Source of the DNA: Asparagopsis taxiformis | Lineage: Eukaryota > Rhodophyta > Florideophyceae > Bonnemaisoniales > Bonnemaisoniaceae | Assembly: GCA_030407315.1 (NCBI GenBank) | Contig: JALQPE010001948.1 | Coordinates: 62,001-126,000, forward strand | Direction of reading: 5' to 3' | Length of the DNA: 64,000 nucleotides | Shown: positions 38,737-48,803 of the stretch, in pieces | Layout of the letters: the number at the start of each line of letters is the position of its first letter | Numbering within the stretch: the stretch's first letter is position 1 | The notes under the pieces: generated by a model | The model's input: only the letters and a program-made list of their open reading frames with translations | Database searches by the model: none | Told to the model about the DNA's origin: nothing | Made by a program: the position numbers and the translations under genes

Positions 38737-41078
38737 GAAGCTCGTTCGTCATCGTGACTCGTTTCCACCTCGAGTGGTGTTTCGTCAGCGGAGGTCGTCA
38801 CGTAGACTCCGCTGCGGCCATTACGCTGGCCATTTCGTTCGTTCGCCCACGGGCGGGGGTCACGTCGGTCATTACGAAAGTCACCGCGGCGCCTGTCGAA
38901 GGGCCTTCCCCCGTCACGATTGGGGTTTCGGAGTATCGTAGGCGGCGTGCCGTACCTCCGCGGGTTCACGTTCCCCCGCTCACCAGGTCGTTCCTGGTTA
39001 CGTTTGGCCATTCGTTGGCGGAAGTACTCAGCCTGACGTGGGTTGCTCTTCACGTGGAAGAGGTAGTACTTGTACGCGAAGAAGATCCGTTGATCTGGCG
39101 TCAGACGCGGACACGTGAACGTCGAGTGGCCATCTTCGCGGCATGACCAACACGACAGCGTCCAGTAATCATTCGGGATTACGGAGTGCGCCAATTGCGT
39201 CTGCTCGCTCGTGAGCTTCGGCACGTCCTCGCATGGACGGTTCAATCGAGCTTCGAGCTCGTCCGGCTTTTCGTTTGCCGTTTTCGTATCGTTGGGCGGC
39301 GGCCCGTTCGTGAAGAGGATCGCCTCCAAGTTCTCGGCAACGTGAGCCGCAGCGAGCGACACGTCGTCATCATCCCTCGTGGGGATGTTCGGGTTACCAT
39401 CGTGGTAACTGGGCTCGCTAGCCCGTTCATTACGTAAGTACGCGGACTCATCGTAGTCCGCGAACTTCCTCGACCCGTGGTCGGAAATAGCCAACGTAGG
39501 CTTCACCGGAAACCGCACTTTCGGTTTCGCGGCTGACGCGACAGCTGCCGTACGTGCACGGAAGGTCGTTCCTTCGGCCGTCGCCAATCGTCTCACAACG
39601 GTGAGGTCGTTCCTCTCTCGTTCGGGGAGTGACCGGAGTCGTTCCGTCACGGCTGCCCGCGTCGAGGGCAGCAAACCACGTACGTAGTGGTGAACGAGGA
39701 GTCGGTCCGTAAACACGTAGTTACACGCCCGCGTGGCGGTGTCGAGTCTATCAGCGTACTGATTCTCGTCCTCGTTAGGACTCTGCGTGATCATCGTGAC
39801 CTTTTCGTAGGCCTCCTGCAGCACGTCGTCTTGCAGGTATCGTTTGATCAACGCGTTGATTACGTGAGGCCACGAGAACCTCTTCGTCGGATCAGTCGTG
39901 ATCACACCAGTCGTACACTGGGAATCGTAGAACCGTCGGGCGTCCCCTTCGAGGAAGAAGTGCAGCGCACGTACTGCCACTCCCTCGCACACTCCGAGTG
40001 TGCTGAACCCATCACGTATTTGGGCGAGGAATCCGAGTAACGTAATCGGATTCCGGCCGGAGAACGGCTTTAACGTAGGGAAAAGTCCCTCCAGCTCACG
40101 TTTGAGCTTATGTACGCTTTGACTCTCGTTCACGTAGAGATGTTCACGTACATCGTTAAGTCGGTACATGCGGTACGACACCACGTTCGCAAATGCGTCG
40201 AGCATTGTCGTGTGCTCTTCCAACGCGTGGCAAACGGGTCCGAGGGCGTTCCCTGGTAAGCGTACCGCGTTGGCACGTTCGTCTTCGTGGACTCGCGTGT
40301 CCGTCGTGCCGAACGTTCCCAGCCACGGAATGTACGTCTCACGTGGCGGGGGAGCTCCCGTATCGAATTGCGCAGCTCGTGCTGCGTCCGCCGACCGCGC
40401 GTGGTCTGGCGTGTCGTTAAAACGTAATTGCCTTCGTGGCGTCTCGTTGGGGTTGGCGATGGCTCGTTGCACTGTCGCCCCCCTTCCGTACGTTGTCGGG
40501 GTCGTCGGACCGGGTGTTGGTGGGTATCCTCCCGGAACGGCCGGGGAGGATTGCGAGTTATAGGCGCGCGAGCCTTCGTAATTCGGATCGCTTCCGCTCG
40601 GCGGAGCGGAACGTCCGGCGACGATTTCGTTGAATACTACGACAAACGAGTCGAGTCTTCCCTCCACGGCGGAGAGGCGGTTTCGTAAATCTTCGTTTTC
40701 CCGTTTGAGGGTCGCTGAGCGTTCACGTAACGCACGAGCTTCGCGCTCCGAGACTCCGAGTCTCTGCCTTACGGCTTCGTCGACGGCCGCGTCGCTCGCC
40801 CTTTCGATGTGACCTCGAAGGTCTTCGTACACTACGCGTAGTGCCGTGGGAGTCACGTTCCCTTCGTTGAGCTGACCGCGCGTTGCGGGGTCCATGCTCA
40901 CGGACTCAAACGGGCTTACCGTACGTGGTAGCTGGCCGATCGCCTCGATATCCGGCGGGATAGATCGATCAGTCGCGAAGATCGCTTCTGCTGACAAGGC
41001 CACGTCGGCTTCGGCGTCCGCTGACGTTGGCAACGGTTGCCTGGGCGACGCGCTGGAATTCGACACAGCGTAATTCAT
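38676..41078 (-). CDS. gag: RE1-C Gag, 800 aa
   Basis: It starts at the ATG shared by all copies (MNYAVS) and keeps the coiled coil, the capsid-like region and the CCHC zinc knuckle. As in RE1-B it reads NYEGS, one residue shorter than RE1-A. The last residues (DQAM) and the stop lie inside the frameshift hairpin. Confidence 0.93.
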   Translation of the reverse strand: MNYAVSNSSASPRQPLPTSADAEADVALSAEAIFATDRSIPPDIEAIGQLPRTVSPFESVSMDPATRGQLNEGNVTPTALRVVYEDLRGHIERASDAAVDEAVRQRLGVSEREARALRERSATLKRENEDLRNRLSAVEGRLDSFVVVFNEIVAGRSAPPSGSDPNYEGSRAYNSQSSPAVPGGYPPTPGPTTPTTYGRGATVQRAIANPNETPRRQLRFNDTPDHARSADAARAAQFDTGAPPPRETYIPWLGTFGTTDTRVHEDERANAVRLPGNALGPVCHALEEHTTMLDAFANVVSYRMYRLNDVREHLYVNESQSVHKLKRELEGLFPTLKPFSGRNPITLLGFLAQIRDGFSTLGVCEGVAVRALHFFLEGDARRFYDSQCTTGVITTDPTKRFSWPHVINALIKRYLQDDVLQEAYEKVTMITQSPNEDENQYADRLDTATRACNYVFTDRLLVHHYVRGLLPSTRAAVTERLRSLPERERNDLTVVRRLATAEGTTFRARTAAVASAAKPKVRFPVKPTLAISDHGSRKFADYDESAYLRNERASEPSYHDGNPNIPTRDDDDVSLAAAHVAENLEAILFTNGPPPNDTKTANEKPDELEARLNRPCEDVPKLTSEQTQLAHSVIPNDYWTLSCWSCREDGHSTFTCPRLTPDQRIFFAYKYYLFHVKSNPRQAEYFRQRMAKRNQERPGERGNVNPRRYGTPPTILRNPNRDGGRPFDRRRGDFRNDRRDPRPWANERNGQRNGRSGVYVTTSADETPLEVETSHDDERASWAHDDDVSNGPAPENDQAM

Positions 41079-41168
41079 AGACCGTCGTCTGTAGCGTAGC
41101 ACGTAGCTTTTCGTTAACGTAAAAGAGCTCAACCTCGTTGGTTGTCATTATGCTCGTAGCAACTTCTA

Positions 41169-41181
41169 GGTCGAGAGACCA
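41169..41181 (-). other. Primer-binding site of RE1-C
   Basis: TGGTCTCTCGACC on the minus strand, one base inside the LTR at 41183. Confidence 0.65.
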
Positions 41182-41182
41182 G

Positions 41183-41841
41183 TGTGGAACAACGTTAGTT
41201 CTAGATAGCTGGTACGAGCTACGGACACGCTGTCCTTACGAAACGAAACGAGCAGTCCACCCGCTGGTGTTTGACTGTATTGTTAGAACGGTAGAAGGTA
41301 GAGTGGTTAGCGAGTAGACACGAGCGTCACGACGCAACAATCCACGCGAGGATTACGTTAGCAAACGAGGTGGTACGTCACCGGAGGCGCTCTCAACCAA
41401 GCCCGGAGGCACTACACGCAATCAGCCTTACGTGCGGCGATGGGTAGGGAGTACGCAGCTCGACGGAGACGAAGCCTCGCTAGGCAAAACGTAAACGTAA
41501 AACGTAGAAGTCAGTCGTAGACTAGAGCCGTTGCTCGTTCGTTGAATTGTCCCCTTTCCCTCCCGGCACGATGCCAATACCTATATGGCCACGATGGCAT
41601 CGCTTTACAGTGTAAACACTGCTCGTAACGTCCCCGAATGGGAAAGGACCTTGTGGGTCACACGTAGGGACCCGTTGGTCCGTTGGCCGTTGCCAGTACG
41701 TTCGTTGCACACGTGTGCCGGTTGCGCGCGCGCATGCGCCAGCAATGTTCGTGCATTGCTGTCGCCGGTCGTGTCCGCCGAAATTCGAATTCCGCGGAAA
41801 ACGTAAATATTTGCAATTTCGGAATTGCCACGTATACTACA
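41183..41841 (-). repeat. 5' LTR of RE1-C (659 bp), outer right end of the composite
   Basis: The minus strand begins TGTAGTATACG and ends CCACA. It is bordered on the right by the target duplication TCGAT at 41842-41846. Confidence 0.9.
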
Positions 41842-41846
41842 TCGAT
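41842..41846. repeat. Target-site duplication TCGAT, right copy
   Basis: It pairs with 19610-19614. The sequence that follows (ACGCGTTCCGCCGTTGTACC, 41855-41874) continues the RE2 LTR, as seen in the solo copy. Confidence 0.85.
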
Positions 41847-42003
41847 CGTCCCCTACGCGTTCCGCCGTTGTACCACCCGTTCGCCTGCGCGACCGAGCGA
41901 CGCGCGAAACGCAAGTTCAACCAGCGCGATCCGGTTCACCTCTCCCTGACACGGTTGCAATTCTAGAACTCCCTTAGCGATCGCCACCCCGGCTGGTCCT
42001 ACA
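41847..42003 (-). mobile_element. RE2 LTR, right part
   Basis: It matches the reverse complement of 43650-43803 in the solo RE2 LTR (landmarks GACCGAGCGACGCGCG, GAACTCCCTTAGCGATCGCC, GGCTGGT) and ends CTACA at 42003. The outer 5 bp (CGCAC) do not match those at the left RE2 end (GGGAG), so no RE2 target duplication is visible. Confidence 0.75.
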
Positions 42004-42840
42004 CACGCACACCACCGGTGACGCGTGGTATCGGGGAAAGGGAAGTTGATCCAGCAGAATAACCAGTCACAGACTGAATCAGTTGAGTGACCAGGGTCGG
42101 CGCGGTCCGCGCTATAGCCAAAGACGAAGCAGGCTTCCATGAGACTGCAAAACGATAGTTGGGAGCACATCAATAACCAAGTCCGATTGGTCGGCGGGGG
42201 TTGCTGAACCAGCACGACAGCCAGGACAGAAAGCTGATACAGCGGGGAATGAGTTCCAGAAGCAGGCCAGACACTATAGCCAAAGTCGAAACAGGTTGCA
42301 ATGAAACTGCGAAACGCAAGTTGGGAGTGGCTCGCGACCATACCTCCGGATGGGCACCAGGCGGCCGAAGACACCTGATTGAGGGGCACGCGTACCACCG
42401 GTGACGCGTGGTAGGGGCAGTGCTGATACAGCGTCCCGACATTGAGAAGCTGAATCAGCGAAAAGGGACACCGGAAGAGTGCCAAGAACCATTGCCAAGG
42501 GAGAAGCACACTGAATCTGTAGGCAAAACGCACTCTGGGGGTAGATTGGACACCGAGCTTCCGGCTGGCTTTTACAATCAAAGGATATGGCGGTTCGCCT
42601 CTAGTTAAATAATAAATTATATGTGGCTTGTAGCCCTAAATGTCCTTGTCGTTGGTGTCCAATAGTTCGGCTAAATACTGATACAGTAGGGTGGTCGAAA
42701 AACCCTAAGTGACGGGTGCGCCGGCGGCGCTGGCACACTGTAAATACAGTGTAAAATGTTAGCTGTAGTGTATAGTTCAGTGTATCACTGGTGTCACGTG
42801 CCACGTGTTCAGTGATTGCACTGCTGCTAGAATAGATTGT
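42004..42840. repeat. Decayed repeat region with 162-bp period and dispersed short motifs
   Basis: CTATAGCCAAAG(A/T)CGAA starts at 42112 and again at 42274, with similarity for about 50 bp (AGACTGCAAAACG / AAACTGCGAAACG, AGTTGGGAG). ACCACCGGTGACGCGTGGTA occurs near 42012 and 42393. GCTGATACAGCG-like motifs recur near 42046, 42233, 42423 and 42449. A 242-codon minus-strand frame crosses this block and the RE2 LTR, but it spans unrelated units and is not supported as a gene. I see nothing in 42610-42840. Confidence 0.55.
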
Positions 42841-42841
42841 T

Positions 42842-43033
42842 CAAAATAGTTTCGAAATAAAAGAATTGGGTAAAGTGCCCATAATTGGAGGTGAAACACC
42901 TAGCTGTAAGCGCTTCGCCAAGTGGCATTGCACTACACAAAATAGTTGAGAAATAAAAGAATTGGGTAAAATGCCCAAAATTGGAGGTGAAACTCCTATC
43001 TGTAAGCGCTTCGCCAAGTGGCATTTCACTACA
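42842..43033. repeat. Tandem duplication, 2 x 96 bp
   Basis: CAAAATAGTTTCGAAATAAA at 42842 and CAAAATAGTTGAGAAATAAA at 42938 begin two 96-bp units that are about 90% alike and end CACTACA. The period is a multiple of 3, and on the minus strand both units translate without a stop (MPLGEALT..SFTSNFGHFTQFFYF), so the duplication may have been inside a gene. Confidence 0.85.
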
Positions 43034-43649
43034 GCAAGTGAAGTTCACCGTCTCTGACTTCATCACACATGATATCAGAATCTTTTCCTTGCTTGATGCA
43101 CAGTTCCACAACGCCCCAACCCAGGTGGCACAGACTTCTGCACGGCAATTAATGAGATAATATCACCAATAACATTCTCAAGGGATCATCACTAATCTCA
43201 AACACACCACCATCATGCTCTGCGTCAAATACCATGGAGAAGCCGCATCGGATCATTTGAATGTATGGGAGAGGGCCCTGAGATATCGGTTGAGAATTTT
43301 CTTTTCGCTGTCGCTGAGATCTAAGCAAATTGCAGCCAATTTGTTATTGAACCTTTCAATATCTTTTTCCTTCTTCTCTTCCTTCAGAAACGTTTGTCAA
43401 GGCACTCATCCTTCCATTTAATGGTATTGCGGCTCAGTATTTATGTAACACATTCATCGTGACAAAACTGTTTACACATGAGTACACAGCAACATCCATT
43501 TTTCTGGAGTTAGAAAACATCTCTTGTGCATTTCTGAATCTTTTTCGCACGATGCTAGAGTGAACTAATGCACCATATACCAACCTGATATAGTATTCTA
43601 CATGAATTGTAGAATAAATACCATATCGATTCGAGTGTTCAGTCCTGTA
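43034..43649 (-). pseudogene. Remnant of an unrecognised gene, broken by the RE2 solo LTR
   Basis: Several stretches on the minus strand read as protein in different frames: 43649-43434 (VEYYIRLVYGALVHSSIVRK, then NSRKMDVAVYSCVNSFVTMN); 43390-43253 (FLKEEKKEKDIERFNNKLAA, then LDLSDSEKKILNRYL); about 43280-43152 (MIRCGFSMVFDAEHDGGVFE); and about 43135-43034 (CHLGWGVVELCIKQGKDSDI, then DGELHLL and a stop). The order is co-linear but the phases differ, so this is either a decayed gene or one with several short introns; a polypyrimidine-poor ATTGCCGTGCAG could be one acceptor site. The upstream part is cut off by the LTR at 43650. No family is recognised. Confidence 0.35.
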
Positions 43650-44447
43650 TGTAGTACCAGCCGGAATGGCGATCGCTAAGGGAGTTCCAGAGTTGCCAGC
43701 CATATCAGGGCGAGGTAAACCGGATCGCGCTAGTGAACCTGCGTACGCGCGTCGCTCGGTCGCAGGGGCGGCCGGGTGGTACAACTGCGGAACGCGCAGG
43801 GATCGATCGCAACATGGGATTCGCGGGCCGGCGCAAGCCGTGATCTCAGGGTGAGGTCAACGAGTAAACTCGAGCACAACGCGATCTACGCAGGGTTCTT
43901 AAATCCCTGGCCGAGTAGTATGCGACACAACACGCGGTATCGCGGTGCGACGCAATTCAACGGTCGGTATACGCGGTGCGCGCACATACGTCGGCGATCG
44001 TGATCAATCAGCACGCAAATTCGAAACGCAATCGGTCCTCGCGACGCGCTAGACGGTTAACTCGTAGCTGCGAAAGTGCTGACTGTTTATTGGTAAGGTG
44101 CGAATCAGAACAACCATTAGTAGCTAACAATTTAGGACAGGTGGTCCTTGTGCGGCCGGTCGGCAGCCGCGCGTTCGCACGCAAAAAAAGGAAATATTTG
44201 GGAAAAAGACTTTCGTCATAAAAAACCCAAAAAAAGGGAAATAAAGGGAAATTCATAGAAATAGCTACACGTGGCACCGGATCCGCGGTTTCGTGGCAAC
44301 GTTCGCGCGCACGTGCTCGCATCGACGCTCCATGACACGTAATCGCAACGATACGCGTACGCTCGCTTACTAAGGCGGATGCACGCGAATTCAACTCGAC
44401 GCGATTACCGCGAACGCGCGCGCGTCGACGAAATAAATTGCGCCACA
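43650..44447 (+). mobile_element. RE2 solo LTR (798 bp)
   Basis: The plus strand runs from TGTAGTACCAGCC to GCGCCACA. It is flanked by CTGTA (43645-43649) and CTGCA (44448-44452), a 5-bp duplication with one mismatch. No gag or pol adjoins either end. It is the reverse complement of the RE2 LTR that is split around RE1-B/C. A solo LTR arises by recombination between the two LTRs of a full element. Confidence 0.75.
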
Positions 44448-45416
44448 CTGCAACACTGAAAGCAATTCAAAATATTGGGTCAGCTGTTGTTCAGTATTTT
44501 CATTGAATCACCATCCCCAAAACCACAACCGTACGTACCTACCCCATACACGAGAGATTCGTGGGGATGGATAAACGCGCCCGTGCACAGGTAGCTTTCC
44601 CTGGTGTATTAGCGTATCTTGCGTAGATCGTTGAATGACGTATTATCGCTGTAGCGATTACATTCCACCGAGAATGGAATGGTAATGATTTGGGCGCCAG
44701 ATCCGTGTGCAGGGACTTTCAGCTTTCGGTACTGAAAAGTTTTGCTATGGCGGTGGTTTTTCGCCATCGAAAACACAATGAAAAGTTTCAGAGGTTTCAG
44801 ATACGTGTCACCCGCCCAATGTCACGCCATCGAAACCTTCGTTTTTCGGCATTCTGGGATGTATCCTTTACAGGCACTTTTTCCCTATTTATTGTCCATG
44901 TAATGTTCTAAGCCAATCAAAGCTGCTGAAAACCTCTACGAGTTGATCCGATTGGTCGAAAACCATGGACGAGTTGCTCTCGTCCACTCTGAGTTATACC
45001 GTACTGACCGGTGGTAGATTGTTCACTCCCCGTGCACCCAGTGTTCCATTGTACCCCGCCAGAGGGTACACTTCGTAGATTATGCCCGAGCCCGTTGGCA
45101 ATGGCACGTCACGGACCAATAGTAAGAAGGTCATGCCAAGTGGCACCGGTAGCTAGTCTCGAAATAAAACTGGGTGGCCTACTGTATGCCTCATCTTTCG
45201 AGCACCCCAGAGAGAGACAATTTTGACAAGTCGAGATATTGGCAGAAACGCGCTCGACTCCCCAACCCGAATTGCGTCTTTGATTTGCACCTGTCACTTT
45301 CTACTTGCGAGCTTGGTTGTCTCATAGTGCAACGTTTCACACCTACGGCCTTTTGCAGTGTTAACAGGGAACTCAGTGATCTTACTTGTCGCGCCGCGTT
45401 TGGTATTTGCTTTGAG
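44448..45416. other. Intergenic DNA between the RE2 solo LTR and the DFR-like gene
   Basis: No supported gene. The minus strand next to the LTR (AATTGCTTTCAGTGTTGCAG) looks like a 3' splice site and may belong to the gene remnant on the other side. The DFR-like frame is open back to an ATG at 45186, so the right part may be 5' UTR or an N-terminal extension. Confidence 0.4.
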
Positions 45417-46457
45417 ATGTCTCAGACGCAGCTTGAATGTGGACAAAGTCCAATATGTGTCACTGGCGCAAGCGGCTATATAGCCATGTACATAATCAAA
45501 CAGCTACTCGAAAAAGGGTATCATGTTCGCGGCACGGTGCGGTCAGTGAGTAATGAAGAGAAAATAGCTCCGTTGAAAGCATTAGCGAGGTCGGAAAATT
45601 TGGAGTTTGTCGAGGCGGACTTCAGCAGATCAGAGAACTATGATGATATACTTGGGGGCTGTCATGCATTGATTCACACTGCTACTCCGATTGGAATCGC
45701 TGCTGATGGATCAATTGAGTTTAAAAGTGAAGAGGAATTTCAAAAACATCAGATGGGACCTGCTTTGAACGGGACGCGTGATCTGTTCATGGCTGCAGCG
45801 CGATGCGGCTTGCGTCGTGTGGTGCTTACGTCTTCTACAGCTGCCATGAGGCGCTCTGTCAAGCCGCTGACCAAGCTCGATGAGTCGTGTTGGTCGGATG
45901 AGGAAAGTTTGAGGAGTGTAGCGTTGACAAATGCGTCAGCTGGGTATTGCTTGGCGAAGACGATGCAGGAGCGGCTGGCATGGAAGTTGGCTGATGAGCT
46001 CGGGTTGGATCTGGTGACGATCAATCCGGCGGTTGTTATGGGGCCGTGTATGACGGAACGGGCGAGCGTAAGTGTGGAATTTATGTTGATGGTTGGGACG
46101 GGTCGTGGAATGCCGTGGAAAGAGTGTCGAAGTGGGACGGTACCAGATGGGTTTTGCGAGATTGTAGACGTGCGCAATGTGGGCGAGGCGCATGTGGCGG
46201 CGATGGAGAATGGAGCGGCGCATGGGAGATATTTGTTGTTGACAAATCGGGTTCATTATGAGGACATTGCACGAGTGATGCGAGGAGTGGATAAACGTTT
46301 TGGTGGACTGCCGGTCGACTCGGTGGACGGGCGCCGTCGAGCTGTGGAACCGTATGTTATTGACAACAGCAAAGCACAAAGTCTGGGCCTGAGTGTGTAC
46401 GATTGGGAGGAAACGGTTGCGGAAACGGCACGGGTGCTGACGAGATACCGAGAATGA
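45417..46457 (+). CDS. NAD(P)-dependent extended SDR, dihydroflavonol-4-reductase / cinnamoyl-CoA reductase-like
   Basis: 346 residues from ATG 45417. The N-terminal Rossmann motif TGASGYIA is at residues 16-23, an Arg-rich NADPH-type segment (VRGTVRS) follows, and the catalytic site has Ser 139/140 and Y177-x3-K181 (YCLAK). The hydrophobic HTATP segment after the fourth strand (87-91) and the overall length fit the DFR/CCR-like extended SDRs, which reduce carbonyl groups of varied secondary metabolites with NADPH. An ATG at 45186 would add 77 residues, but the extension is not conserved-looking and the shorter start places the Rossmann motif where the family has it. The substrate cannot be told from sequence. 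Confidence 0.88.
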   Translation: MSQTQLECGQSPICVTGASGYIAMYIIKQLLEKGYHVRGTVRSVSNEEKIAPLKALARSENLEFVEADFSRSENYDDILGGCHALIHTATPIGIAADGSIEFKSEEEFQKHQMGPALNGTRDLFMAAARCGLRRVVLTSSTAAMRRSVKPLTKLDESCWSDEESLRSVALTNASAGYCLAKTMQERLAWKLADELGLDLVTINPAVVMGPCMTERASVSVEFMLMVGTGRGMPWKECRSGTVPDGFCEIVDVRNVGEAHVAAMENGAAHGRYLLLTNRVHYEDIARVMRGVDKRFGGLPVDSVDGRRRAVEPYVIDNSKAQSLGLSVYDWEETVAETARVLTRYRE

Positions 46458-47261
46458 GTGAGTTGGCCAAAGGTGGCGTTGCGAAACATGCACGGACGTG
46501 GAAAACGATTTGGATGACGAGTGATTACAGTGTAAGTCGGGGGGTTGGATTGGTGGATGTCGTGTCCATTGCGGGTGACGTGGCCAGCGTGTGGCACGGC
46601 TGATTCGGCAAGATTTGGATGCAACTTCGCTCGCTGGATGTCCGCGATGCAACGGGTGGCTGGCGAGCGGCGCCAACGATAAGATATTGTTTTATTGTGA
46701 AATAATCAGAAAAAGTGGCACAAAGATTTGGAAAGATGAAAGCGAAGGTGCAGTTTGTCGTTAATGTTTGCGTCATAGGCGTCCAAGCCAAAGGCAAGTC
46801 GATACTGTTGGCGCCGGTTGCAAGCTAGCCAGGTACGATTACTTATTGGTGCAATGGCACCGCTTCCTCTCCCTAGCCGCTACAAGTGCCATATCGAGCC
46901 GAAAACACTTCGCGTACGTCAGTTACGATCCCGTCGTCCAGGCCGCCAAAGTCGATGTGTGGGCGAAAGAGCGCCGCGCGCAACATCCAACCCGAATCGT
47001 CAAACCGTACAATGTCTCATCTCATGTTAAGCTCTCGTATATATCCAACACTGTTATAAATCTACGGCGCTCCATCCGCCGTTCCTGCAGTTCACAACGT
47101 GTAGCGCCCACAGCTGTCCCCAATCCGCGACCTCTCCTTCCTAGCTTTCGCAATCTCCATTCACTGCACCACTTGATTCCATTCTCCGATATCTCTTCTC
47201 AATTCAATCCTTCACCCACCCTGCCCAATTTACTCATCGCCATCAACAACCAACCACGCTC
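46458..47261. other. Intergenic DNA with a candidate core promoter
   Basis: No supported gene. CTCGTATATATCC near 47034 and GTTATAAATC near 47053 are TATA-like and lie about 200-230 bp upstream of the ATG at 47262, followed by a CT-rich stretch consistent with a 5' UTR. Confidence 0.4.
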
Positions 47262-48497
47262 ATGGATACTAAACCGCCGACTTCCGACCCGTGGCGTCAA
47301 TCCCCAATTTCCCGTCCTCTAGATTCCGCTGATTTGTCATCCTCAACCGACATGCGTTCCGTAACACTTCATCCACCACACACCCATTTGTCGTCCCTCG
47401 CCCATCTCTCCTCCGTCCCCGTCCCCACCCCCACCCCCGCTTCCCTCCCTACAGCCCCATCACTCCTGCCCACAGACCGTCGCCCCTCCGAACTTTCTCC
47501 GCCCGACGACCTCTCCGTCCAGCCACTGTCTAAACGTCCCTTTCCCGACCTCGCGCAACAACAACCACATGAATGGCGTCCTGGTCCGCTCCATCACCCC
47601 CGCAATTTTCCCGCACACTCCGCGCCGCCTGCCTCCCTGCAAGACGCCTATCTCATCTCCCAAGACTCCACCCGCAAGCGCCCTCGTCATCCGTTATCTC
47701 CACAAATCCCTTCAGATTCGCTCACAAACCTTTCTAGACATTCGCTCACTTACCCCCCGCCATACGATGCGGACACCCGTCATCCCACACAGACCATCCC
47801 CCCCGCTCCGATCAATCGACATTCGCCCACCCTCCGCTCGCCCTATCCCCAGCCAGAGCTGCCATCCAGACGCATCCCAACGCCTGACGATTCCTCTTTT
47901 CTTGTGGCAGCCGAAGCGGGCGCTCGCGCGCAGCTTACTGTGGATAGCGCCAGTGGTGAAGGCGTGTTGGAATCGTACAAGTTGGGTATTTCTATTGTGC
48001 GCGCCTCAAAGCTCTATGCCAACCAGCGTCGCAGCAATCGCTTACTGCCGGGTGGTTCCGATTCTACAACAGCTGCATGCTACATGATTGGTGGTACGCC
48101 GGACAGCATCCTCAGTCCGTTGTTGTCACGTGTTTCCCCTTGCGACCCCAGGGAGGAGCGGTGCAAGGCTGTCGAGCGTGTACTGAAGGATAAGACACGT
48201 GGTGCTATTTGTGCCTTAAACGGGGAGAACCCTCGCGAAGCGCGCGCAGACAACCTCGCTGCAGTTCGTATTTGCGAGGTCGTCGCCGACATTTTGGTAG
48301 CGCATTCATCAAGGAGGCTGATGGAGAGTCGCATGGAGTTATTTGCGCGCGTTTCAAGGCAGGACGTTATCATCAAAGAACTGCGAGAAGAATTGGAGGC
48401 GCTGAAGAGGGGAAAGGAAGCGTCAACGGATGCTCCAGCGGACGGTTCACGAGCCGATAATGGTGCCGCTCAATCTAACAAATACGGTATTAGCTAA
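47262..48497 (+). CDS. Uncharacterised 411-aa protein with Pro/Ser-rich N-terminus
   Basis: ATG 47262. Residues 1-220 are disordered and rich in Pro, Ser and His, with many SP/TP dipeptides and a KRPRHP basic patch that may act as a nuclear signal. Residues about 225-370 look folded and mostly helical (SYKLGISIVRASKLYANQRR, then RADNLAAVRICEVVADILVA). Residues about 370-390 form a short coiled coil (IIKELREELEALKRGKEA). The architecture resembles a regulatory or scaffold protein, but I find no recognised domain. It is likely monocistronic. Confidence 0.7.
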   Translation: MDTKPPTSDPWRQSPISRPLDSADLSSSTDMRSVTLHPPHTHLSSLAHLSSVPVPTPTPASLPTAPSLLPTDRRPSELSPPDDLSVQPLSKRPFPDLAQQQPHEWRPGPLHHPRNFPAHSAPPASLQDAYLISQDSTRKRPRHPLSPQIPSDSLTNLSRHSLTYPPPYDADTRHPTQTIPPAPINRHSPTLRSPYPQPELPSRRIPTPDDSSFLVAAEAGARAQLTVDSASGEGVLESYKLGISIVRASKLYANQRRSNRLLPGGSDSTTAACYMIGGTPDSILSPLLSRVSPCDPREERCKAVERVLKDKTRGAICALNGENPREARADNLAAVRICEVVADILVAHSSRRLMESRMELFARVSRQDVIIKELREELEALKRGKEASTDAPADGSRADNGAAQSNKYGIS

Positions 48498-48803
48498 TTG
48501 GCTAGGTCGCTGCGGACAATGATCACAATACGATTGTATTTTCGAAGCCGCAATCGACCGCAGCTTTCAACACTTTGACAGGCGAACATTCTAAACCAGA
48601 GCGACTCTGGATAGGCGCGATTGCGAGCACGATGCAACAAGGACTTGTTCAATTTTTAGAATTTGCGATCCACTACTGAGTCGACACGACCACAACGTAC
48701 CTTTAACCGCGGCGTAGTTGGGGGCATTCCGCGGGTCACGGTTTCGTGCGTGTGAAATAGTTTCAATATCTTTTTCTTTTAAAAACTGAAACTAATTGCA
48801 TAA
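48498..48803. other. 3'-3' intergenic spacer
   Basis: Lies between the convergent genes ending at 48497 and 48804. AT-rich, with TTTTTCTTTTAAAAACTGAAAC near the SDR stop. No gene seen. Confidence 0.4.

Larger units (their letters stand above)
19615..41841 (-). mobile_element. RE1-B/RE1-C composite: LTR-internal-LTR-internal-LTR
   Basis: Three RE1 LTRs (19615-20277, 29663-30321, 41183-41841) enclose two complete coding regions. Only the outer ends carry a 5-bp duplication (TCGAT), and the RE2 LTR resumes on the far side, so the outer LTRs belong to one insertion. The middle LTR serves as 3' LTR of C and 5' LTR of B. The sequence next to the middle LTR (GTCCG after 30321) matches neither outer flank. 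LTR-LTR recombination between related elements after insertion is the simplest explanation. Confidence 0.85.

Noticed and set aside
41853..42581. 242-codon minus-strand ORF
   Set aside because: It crosses from the RE2 LTR into unrelated degenerate repeats and has no protein-like composition.
45186..45416. N-terminal extension of the DFR-like protein from ATG 45186
   Set aside because: It would put the Rossmann motif about 93 residues in, has no targeting character that I can see, and the ATG at 45417 gives the usual family length.
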